DNA of 64,000 bases from a candidate division LCP-89 bacterium (GTDB lineage: Bacteria > Electryoneota > B3-LCP), in contig JALGVT010000003.1 of assembly GCA_025774555.1 (NCBI GenBank), positions 1 through 64,000 of the forward strand, given 5' to 3'. Both the position numbers and the translations under genes were made by a program. The notes under the pieces were generated by a model. The model was given only the letters and a program-made list of their open reading frames with translations. It had not been told where the DNA came from and ran no database searches. Positions 8,397 through 14,738 of the stretch are shown in pieces; position 1 is the first letter of the stretch; each line of letters begins with the position of its first letter.

Positions 8397-10190
8397 CTAA
8401 TCCTCAGCAGTCGCAAAAGCGATCTCCTCGCAGGTGGTGATGCCTTCTTTGATTCTCTCTCTTCCCGAAGCGCGCAGAGTTAGCATCTTGTTCTTTATCG
8501 CCTCATCGCGGATCGCATCTTCATCAATGTCGTCGCCTGAATCCAGTATGAGCCGCCTGATCTCCTTGGTAAAATAAAGCGCTTCATGAATTGCGGCTCT
8601 TCCCTTATATCCGTTGTTGCACTTATCACAGCCGACTTTCTTATAGAACACAGTGTTTTCGATCTCTTTTTCGCTGAATCCAAGACTGAGTGGAACTTCC
8701 AGATCGAGATCAGTATCTTCAACTTTGCACTCCGGGCATAATGTTCGGACCAACCGCTGAGCTACCACGATGTTAATGGCGTAGGCTATCAGAAAAGGCT
8801 CTACGTCCATCTTGAAGAGTCGTGAGACGGCTGCTGGAGCATCATTTGTATGCAGCGTTGAAAAGGTCAAGTGTCCTGTATTCGCCAATTTGATCGCTAT
8901 ATCTGCTGTTGCCTTATCGCGCATCTCACCAACCATGACAATATCAGGATCGTGACGTAATATAGCTCGGATTGCCGCTTCAAAATCGAGAGTATGGCTG
9001 ATTTTAATCTGCCGTGCTCCCTTGATGAGGTACTCTACAGGATCTTCGACCGTCAAAATATTCAGCTCTGGAGTGATCACCTGATGCAAGGCTGCAACCA
9101 GCGTCGTTGACTTACCCGAACCCGTGGGTCCTGTTAAAATCACCATTCCCTGCGGCTTGGTGATCGCTTTCATAAAATCCTTTTTTGCCTGTTTCTGAAA
9201 TCCCAGTTTTTTCAGATCGGTAATAACTTTACGATCATCCAACACGCGGATAACGATTGATTCCAGCTTGCGTTTGTATTCAGTCGCCACAATCGGAATG
9301 ATGGAAACACGATAACGGATAAGGTGTTCGTCAATGTTTCTCTGTATAAAGCCGTCCTGAGCGATTTCACGTTCAAACCGGTCAATGTTTCGAGAACGGT
9401 CCTTAACCACGGCTGCAATAGCTTCCGGCTTGATTAACTCCTGTGTGTGCCAGTGTTGAAGTTTGCCATCAATCCGGAAATGGAAATCAGTAGAGTTATT
9501 AACTCCTGGTATAATATGAATATCTGAACTACTGCGACGCGTTGCTTCCAAAAGACATCCTTCAATCAGGTTAGTAAGAAGGGATTGGTTGATCTCCTGA
9601 TCCAGAGCTTCCTCATCAACACTCTCCTCGCCGCCGCCATCATCAATGTTTTCAATATTGGTAGTTTCTTCTATTATCTGCAGAAATTCATTCGTAGTCG
9701 GATAAACCGTTTCAATCCATTTTTTGACAGCTTCCCGGCGGGCGTAAGCCATCTCGATATGGCGAAACCTTAACTTTTTTGCGAGCAGAACGCGTTCCCT
9801 GTCCGTTGGATCATCAGTTAAGACCAGAAGCGTGTCACTGCTTTTATCTTCAATGCGAAACGGAAGTATATCATTCGTGAGCAATAGGTTTCTGTCTTCT
9901 TTTTCAAGAGTCTCATACAGATTTTTTATAAACTGAACCCTGCGCTCGTTTATTTCCTCATCGTCAAGTTCAATCTCAGAAAAGGCATATATATTGGCAA
10001 GTTCACGATATATGGCATGCCGGTCACAATTAAGGTCCTCGACAAGAATCTCACCGAGCTTTCTCCTCTCGCCAACCTCAGCGGACTGAAGGAGAATAGC
10101 TTTCTCGAGAAGCTCTTGATCGATGACTCCTCTCTGTACCAAAAACTCGCCTGAGCGAGTCGCCCCTTTAATTTCATCCTTAACAACCAT
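8397..10190 (-). CDS. pilB: Type IV pilus extension ATPase PilB (GspE family)
   Basis: The protein has 597 residues, a full-length GspE/PilB. An N-terminal MshEN-like domain covers about 10-160. The ATPase core has Walker A GPTGSGKST (354-362), an intact Asp box VEDPVEY (381-387), Walker B DPDIVMVGEMRD (414-425) and the His box FSTLHTND (443-450). A zinc tetracysteine follows (C485, C488, C521, C524), as in secretion ATPases. The enzyme powers pilin polymerisation at the cytoplasmic face, working on PilC. The start lies three bases after the pilC stop and has no clear ribosome binding site, so it is probably translationally coupled to pilC. Confidence 0.95.
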   Translation of the reverse strand: MVVKDEIKGATRSGEFLVQRGVIDQELLEKAILLQSAEVGERRKLGEILVEDLNCDRHAIYRELANIYAFSEIELDDEEINERRVQFIKNLYETLEKEDRNLLLTNDILPFRIEDKSSDTLLVLTDDPTDRERVLLAKKLRFRHIEMAYARREAVKKWIETVYPTTNEFLQIIEETTNIENIDDGGGEESVDEEALDQEINQSLLTNLIEGCLLEATRRSSSDIHIIPGVNNSTDFHFRIDGKLQHWHTQELIKPEAIAAVVKDRSRNIDRFEREIAQDGFIQRNIDEHLIRYRVSIIPIVATEYKRKLESIVIRVLDDRKVITDLKKLGFQKQAKKDFMKAITKPQGMVILTGPTGSGKSTTLVAALHQVITPELNILTVEDPVEYLIKGARQIKISHTLDFEAAIRAILRHDPDIVMVGEMRDKATADIAIKLANTGHLTFSTLHTNDAPAAVSRLFKMDVEPFLIAYAINIVVAQRLVRTLCPECKVEDTDLDLEVPLSLGFSEKEIENTVFYKKVGCDKCNNGYKGRAAIHEALYFTKEIRRLILDSGDDIDEDAIRDEAIKNKMLTLRASGRERIKEGITTCEEIAFATAED

Positions 10191-10193
10191 CGA

Positions 10194-11537
10194 TTACTGC
10201 ACACCTGGCATCTTCGGCTTGATAACGGCAGTTTCCGAACTGATAATTGTTATCGCGGTCATAACAACCATAATCAGCATCGCTATTATTACCTGAATCA
10301 AGTCGATTATGTTACGGAGCTTATGTGTCGTCTCCTTTTCATAGTAATTGGCAACTTGCAGGGCAGTTTCACGAATGGTGCCGGTTTCTGCGCCGGAATG
10401 CAACCGGGACAGAGCATTGCGAGTGAATACCCCGGTTTTTTCAAGCGCTTCAATCAAACCCTGCCCCTCCTTCAACATCAGCGGAATCGCAATCTCCTTA
10501 ATCTGGCGCTCCATGTAAGGACTCCTGCAAGCCTCGGATGCAATACGAATTGCCTCGATGTTCTCGCCCGATCCAGAGTAGAGTGAATAGAACACACGGC
10601 ACCATATCTCTATGGACGTCTTGTGCATGAGCGTCCCGATAACTGGCACTTTTATCAGGTATTTTGAGGTCAGGTATTTCCCCCTGTTTGATTTGAAAAA
10701 ACGCGCCAGAAACACACTAAGACCGCCAATTATAGTCAAAATGATCCAAGCGTTCGATTGAAGCCACCTTGATAACTCCAGAGTTCCTGCAGTCATCGGA
10801 GGCAGATCAATATCGAACTTAAGAAACATATTGGCTGTCTGTGGGAAAATATAGGCAACGTAAAAGAGCACCGCGCCGAGAAGCGCTAAAACCACGACTA
10901 TGGGCATAATTAGAGCGCTTTTAAGATTCTTCTTGAATTCTTCGTTTCTCTCCAGAAATTTCGCGGTCGATTCATAAATCTCCACCATATTGCCCGATTT
11001 CGATGCAACACCTAACATGTGTGCCGGGAATTTGCCAAGCGCGTCCGCCTGTTTGCCATAAACTTCTACGCCGTCTTTACCGTCCTTTAGATCCTGATTA
11101 ATTTCCTTCAGTGTCTGCTGCAAAGCCTTATTATCCATGTCATTGGATAACAAATTCAGGATTTCATCATAAGGAAGCTTCTCCCGCAAGAGATCCGCTG
11201 AAAGGCGGATGAACATCACAATCTCTTTTGAAGGAGGCTTCATCTTATAATCGAAGAGCCGTTTCTGTATTGATTGGACGTTATAGCCCATTTTCTCCAA
11301 AGCTCGCCGGACTTCATCCGCACTGAACGCCTTCTGTTGTCCAGTAATTGCCGCCTCGCGTCCCTTGCGAACTTTATAGACGAATGTCGCCTTCTTGGCA
11401 AGATCCTTCAATTTGAAGCGCCGTGTTTTTGCGATCTCTTCTGCCCTCTTCAGAGCATCCCGCTTATTCCGGGCTGATACCATTCCCTGGACTATGCGTC
11501 CTGAGATGCCAATACCCTGATATCGAAATTCAGCCAT
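10194..11537 (-). CDS. pilC: Type IV pilus inner-membrane platform protein PilC (GspF family)
   Basis: The protein has 447 residues with the usual two T2SSF domains. The first, about 100-235, contains LSADLLREKLPYDEIL; the second, about 300-425, contains the conserved GAETGTIRETALQVANYYE. Three membrane segments are visible at about 207-230, 262-280 and 408-432. An extra N-terminal soluble part of about 95 residues (FRYQGIGISGRIVQGMVSA) is the PilC-type extension. PilC is the integral-membrane rotor on which PilB and PilT act. It is followed at once by pilB and preceded by the major pilin, with a hairpin between. Confidence 0.93.
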   Translation of the reverse strand: MAEFRYQGIGISGRIVQGMVSARNKRDALKRAEEIAKTRRFKLKDLAKKATFVYKVRKGREAAITGQQKAFSADEVRRALEKMGYNVQSIQKRLFDYKMKPPSKEIVMFIRLSADLLREKLPYDEILNLLSNDMDNKALQQTLKEINQDLKDGKDGVEVYGKQADALGKFPAHMLGVASKSGNMVEIYESTAKFLERNEEFKKNLKSALIMPIVVVLALLGAVLFYVAYIFPQTANMFLKFDIDLPPMTAGTLELSRWLQSNAWIILTIIGGLSVFLARFFKSNRGKYLTSKYLIKVPVIGTLMHKTSIEIWCRVFYSLYSGSGENIEAIRIASEACRSPYMERQIKEIAIPLMLKEGQGLIEALEKTGVFTRNALSRLHSGAETGTIRETALQVANYYEKETTHKLRNIIDLIQVIIAMLIMVVMTAITIISSETAVIKPKMPGVQ

Positions 11538-11792
11538 GTGACTCCGTATGTGTCAATTACAAAATTGTAAAAGGCGGGAGAGATGATCTTCCGCCTGCCT
11601 GTTGAGATATATGTAATACGGGAAATAGTAATCCAGCAACCACGCCTTTTCAGCTTTTGACAGAGGTCGCGCCGGGCAAAACAATATTTGCGGTTGCCAG
11701 TATCCCATCTCTAATCCACTAATAGTTAAGTTGATTTGATTGATATAAAAACTATGAATAAAAGAGGGTGTTGACTTATTACAATTACAAAT
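11538..11792. other. Gap between the major pilin hairpin and pilC
   Basis: These 255 bases separate the pilin's downstream hairpin from pilC. A 51-codon minus-strand frame (11553-11708, starting MGYWQPQ) has a weak purine-rich site upstream. I see no family resemblance and do not call it as a gene. Nothing else is clear here. Confidence 0.35.
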
Positions 11793-11837
11793 CATAGCAC
11801 GCCGGCGGTTCGCTTAGCCGAAACGCCGGCGGCTATG
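11793..11837 (-). terminator. Strong hairpin downstream of the major pilin
   Basis: A long inverted repeat has outer arms CATAGC and GCTATG, then GCCGGCG repeats, and inner arms built on GGTTCG / CGAAAC. Read on the minus strand it begins 50 bases after the pilin stop and is followed by a moderately T-rich stretch (ATTTGTAATTGT). This placement fits an attenuator or 3' stabiliser that lets the abundant pilin be made in excess of PilC/PilB. It is not a perfect intrinsic terminator because the T-run is broken. Confidence 0.6.
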
Positions 11838-11887
11838 GTCAGGTTCGATGGTGAAACATCACCAGCGATGGATCCTACGATATTTGG

Positions 11888-12301
11888 CTAACGGTTAGTA
11901 ACTGCTACGGAAATGCTGTCATCCCAGACATCGACTGTGGCAGTGCAGTTTACGCCATCACCATCACCGTCCTCGTTACCAACACCCGTAATAATGACCT
12001 TAGTAGGACCGCCAGCAGTGCTGATCGTATAGGTACCGTTCTCATTGGTCGGCTGAGTAGTCAGGTATGCAAGTCCGGCTGCGTTAGCTGTCAACAGGTT
12101 GAAATCACCGCCGCCACCGCCCATAGCTGTCGGACGACGATGGTGCTGCTGAGCGCGAGATGCCAGGTTGACCAGGTCCGCTGTGACTGCATCGAGGTTA
12201 GATGACGCCGCCTGGTCATTAAACATGTTGATTCCCACGACCACCGCGATTCCGACGATGATCACTGACAAGACGATGAGTAAGAGTTGTTGCTGTCCCA
12301 T
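11888..12301 (-). CDS. Major pilin-like protein with non-canonical N-terminus
   Basis: The protein has 137 residues and starts MGQQQLLLIVLSVIIVGIA, a long hydrophobic helix (about 5-24) directly at the N-terminus. A polar helix (NLDAVTADLVNLASRAQQ), a Gly-rich turn (GGGGGDF at about 61-67) and a small beta domain with GNEDGDGDGVNC follow. The layout is that of a type IV pilin, but the usual prepilin signature (Gly then FTLIE with Glu5) is missing. I recall similar MGQQQLLL proteins in pilus loci of FCB-related bacteria, a recollection and not a search result. A perfect ribosome site (GGAGG), its own promoter and the downstream hairpin suggest high expression. Confidence 0.78.
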   Translation of the reverse strand: MGQQQLLLIVLSVIIVGIAVVVGINMFNDQAASSNLDAVTADLVNLASRAQQHHRRPTAMGGGGGDFNLLTANAAGLAYLTTQPTNENGTYTISTAGGPTKVIITGVGNEDGDGDGVNCTATVDVWDDSISVAVTNR

Positions 12302-12374
12302 AATTCCTCCAAGGTGTTCTTGTTTTGATGATTTGTTATTACCAATTCAGTTGTGTTGCGATTGTCAACCAGTC

Positions 12375-12404
12375 ATTATACAATCTGCATGCCAGTTTTC
12401 ACAA
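12375..12404 (-). promoter_or_regulatory. Promoter of the major pilin (sigma70-like, overlapping a sigma54-like site)
   Basis: On the minus strand TTGTGA (12404-12399) lies 18 bases before a perfect TATAAT (12380-12375), about 70 bases upstream of the pilin ATG. The same bases also hold TGGCATGCAGATTGTA (12394-12379), which matches the sigma54 consensus TGGCACGN4TTGCW except for two C-to-T changes, one in the -12 GC. Both readings are plausible. An NtrC-family activator gene lies directly upstream and rpoN is in this window. Confidence 0.6.
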
Positions 12405-12489
12405 GTAGTTAAATATCAGGTTGTTGAAACTGCATTTTTACCGATAATGTGGCATGATGACAAATTAATTCTAAAAGCAACATGCTTCT

Positions 12490-12505
12490 GTCGCAATATT
12501 GCGAC
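12490..12505. promoter_or_regulatory. 16-base perfect palindrome, candidate activator site
   Basis: GTCGCAATATTGCGAC is perfectly self-complementary and lies about 110-130 bases upstream of the pilin -10 / -12 element. Distance and form fit an upstream activator sequence for an NtrC-family protein, and the adjacent gene encodes one. Binding is inferred. Confidence 0.55.
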
Positions 12506-12549
12506 GAAATTATCTGCATTATGATCATAAATGACTGATATATAATGAT

Positions 12550-12570
12550 TTATTTTATGTCATAAAATAA
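12550..12570. promoter_or_regulatory. AT-rich 21-base palindrome in the pilin upstream region
   Basis: Arms of 10 bases, TTATTTTATG and CATAAAATAA, flank a single T. A second imperfect palindrome (TCATAAATTTGTGA, 12580-12593) lies next to it. They sit 68 bases after the stop of the NtrC-type regulator gene and 250 bases before the pilin start. They could be operators or a weak 3'-end structure for the regulator mRNA. Confidence 0.4.
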
Positions 12571-12637
12571 ATACCTTGTCATAAATTTGTGATAATCACG
12601 TGTAGATTATACTTGAACTCAACCGTGCATTCGATGA

Positions 12638-14032
12638 TCAGGAGATCAATTGACGACTGGGCGGAATGCCCAGCTGCTTCATTTTACGGTGATAGTTCTG
12701 ACGAGGCAGACCTGCGGTGATCGATGCCTTCGTGACACTGCCGTTATGTCGCTGCAGGTTTTCAACCAGGTATCTACGCTCGAATTCCTGCCGCGCTTCT
12801 CTGATTGGAAGATTGAGCATCTCGGATATCCAGTTTCTGCGGCGTGGAATAGAATCACCTGCCAAATCTTCACTTGTGAGTGGGGATCCGTTGGAGAGAG
12901 CAACTGCCCGCTCTATTATATTTTCCATCTCGCGCACGTTGCCCTGCCATTCATGGTCATACAGGTAGTCCATCGCGTCAGCCGTGATGTCGCAGGCAGG
13001 ACATTTGAATGCCTTAGCATATTTATCGACGAAATAACGCGCTAATAGAGGAATGTCCTCGCGGCGGTCTCGAAGTGGGGGTAGTGTAACTGTAATCACA
13101 TTCAGCCTGAAATATAGATCATCTCTAAAATTACCCTTCTTTACCTCTTTCTTGAGATCCTTATTTGTTGCCGCTATAAGCCGAACATCCGCTCGTATCT
13201 CCTGATCGCCGCCAATTCGCCGAAACAAATGTTCCTGCAATACGCGCAGCAGCTTCACCTGTAAAGACATTGGCGTATCACCGATCTCATCCAGAAACAG
13301 AATTCCTCCTTCAGCCTCCTCAAAGTAACCGCGGCTGCGACGAATCGCTCCCGTGAAAGCGCCCTTCTCATGCCCAAAAAGGAGCGATTCCAGCAGGGTT
13401 TCCGGCAGACCCCCACAGTTCACACTGACAAACGGTCCATGCGATCGTTTGCTGTAGCGATATAAAGTGCGAGCCATCAGATCTTTGCCTGTACCCGTTT
13501 CACCTTGAATGAGAACAGTCGTGGGAATCGGCGCGACTCGCTTGATTAAAGAGAAAACCTCCTGCATTAAAGGACTGGCGCTGATTAAACCGTCAAGAGC
13601 GAATCTCTCTTCGAGTTGCTGCCGTAAAAGGCGGTTCTCCATACGCATAGCTGCGGCATCAACCAGTCGTTTAACGAGCAGCTGAATCTCTTCCAATACT
13701 CTAAATGGTTTCTCTATGTAATCTTCTGCACCCAGTTTCATCGCCTGAACCGCCATCTGGATATTGCCATACGCGCTCATCATTAAAACGGCAGTTTCCG
13801 GCGTCGCCTTCTTTATTTGAGGCAGCAATTCGAGTCCTGATATTTCCGGCATCTTTATATCGAGCAGCACGAGTTCGCAGGTCTCCGAACGTACTTTCTC
13901 CAAACCTTCAAAAGGATTCGTACTCCAATCGATAATCCATTCCTCTGAAGCTAAAGCTTCAGCCAGTAGAATGCAGATGTCGGCTTCATCGTCTATAATG
14001 TGAATATGCGCGCGACGCACAAGATGCCTCAT
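12638..14032 (-). CDS. NtrC-family sigma54-dependent response regulator
   Basis: The protein has 464 residues from the ATG at 14032, which has GGAG at 11 bases; an in-frame ATG at 14065 would add 11 residues. The receiver domain has the acidic pair D14/E16 region, phospho-acceptor D58 (LLDIKMPE) and K108 (EKPF). The AAA+ domain has Walker A GETGTGKD (177-184) and the sigma54-contact loop GAFTGA (224-229). A Fis-type HTH ends the protein ([21 protein letters not shown]). It would open sigma54 promoters after phosphorylation. It sits directly upstream of the major pilin like PilR in other bacteria, but no sensor kinase is next to it. The DNA between it and the pilin carries palindromes and a sigma54-like site. 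Confidence 0.92.
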   Translation of the reverse strand: MRHLVRRAHIHIIDDEADICILLAEALASEEWIIDWSTNPFEGLEKVRSETCELVLLDIKMPEISGLELLPQIKKATPETAVLMMSAYGNIQMAVQAMKLGAEDYIEKPFRVLEEIQLLVKRLVDAAAMRMENRLLRQQLEERFALDGLISASPLMQEVFSLIKRVAPIPTTVLIQGETGTGKDLMARTLYRYSKRSHGPFVSVNCGGLPETLLESLLFGHEKGAFTGAIRRSRGYFEEAEGGILFLDEIGDTPMSLQVKLLRVLQEHLFRRIGGDQEIRADVRLIAATNKDLKKEVKKGNFRDDLYFRLNVITVTLPPLRDRREDIPLLARYFVDKYAKAFKCPACDITADAMDYLYDHEWQGNVREMENIIERAVALSNGSPLTSEDLAGDSIPRRRNWISEMLNLPIREARQEFERRYLVENLQRHNGSVTKASITAGLPRQNYHRKMKQLGIPPSRQLIS

Positions 14033-14108
14033 GTTAAATACATCTCCGTATCTAATATCGGTCATCCTGCTTCAAATTGGTAGTTTTTAGAAGGAAATTA
14101 TGAGGGAT

Positions 14109-14125
14109 AGGGTATTTTATACCCT
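14109..14125. promoter_or_regulatory. 17-base palindrome upstream of the NtrC-type regulator
   Basis: AGGGTATTTTATACCCT has perfect 7-base arms around TTT. It lies 44-60 bases upstream of the 14065 ATG. The position suggests an operator for the regulator gene, possibly autoregulatory. It differs from the palindromes in front of the pilin, so a different protein may bind it. Confidence 0.4.
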
Positions 14126-14205
14126 GAAGGGGGAGAAAATGAACCACCTCTGAAGTAGCGCAAAGTGTGGATGAAATGGTAAGAACGGGGAGTATAAGTT
14201 CAGAT

Positions 14206-14679
14206 TCAGATCAGGGCGCCAAACTCGTCACAGAGCGCCTGTCTGGCAGAAGCTGCGCCTTCCCTGCCGATGATACAGGTTATATTACTAAGGCTGGTTG
14301 AGATGAGGTCTATATTGATATTCTGGTTAGCAAGGCAGCGAAACATTCTCGCAGCCACCCCAGGGATCTTAGACAAATCGTCTTTAGCGAGCGTTATTAA
14401 GGCTACATTTTCATCTTTTGAGATTCCAGATGCGCCGATTTCGCTTATTAAAACCTCCAGCGCTTTCTTCGTTTTCTGGAAGTCATCATATATTACTGCG
14501 AGTGAAATATCGGTGACAGCGCCGCCGCCTGGACTCTGTACGACAAGTTCGACGTTGATCTCTTCCTGACTTAAACGCTGAAATATTTCGGCGGCAATGC
14601 CCGGTCTGTCAGGAACACCGTGCACCGTTATTTTTACTGCCTGGAATTCAAGGTTGACCTCAAACTTGGATTCATTCAT
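14206..14679 (-). CDS. Freestanding double-ACT-domain protein (aspartokinase regulatory-like)
   Basis: The protein has 157 residues with two ACT domains in tandem (about 14-78 and 90-155). The first has the motif VKITVHGVPDRPGIAAEIF, the second LSKIPGVAARMFRCLANQNINIDLIS. These closely resemble the C-terminal regulatory half of aspartate kinase, including the FRCLA..NINIDLIST pattern, but there is no kinase domain in or near the gene. It could be an allosteric subunit binding an amino acid, similar to the separate beta subunit of some aspartokinases. A strong ribosome site (AAGGAGGGG) precedes the ATG. The neighbours do not indicate an amino-acid pathway. Confidence 0.82.
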   Translation of the reverse strand: MNESKFEVNLEFQAVKITVHGVPDRPGIAAEIFQRLSQEEINVELVVQSPGGGAVTDISLAVIYDDFQKTKKALEVLISEIGASGISKDENVALITLAKDDLSKIPGVAARMFRCLANQNINIDLISTSLSNITCIIGREGAASARQALCDEFGALI

Positions 14680-14738
14680 TGTTGTCCCCTCCTTATAAAT
14701 CCAACCGATTAAGTTGTTGTTGAAAATATGCTAACCGT

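Noticed and set aside
11553-11708. Short minus-strand frame of 51 codons between the pilin and pilC
   Set aside because: It has only a weak purine-rich site and no recognisable family; it could be real but cannot be supported.
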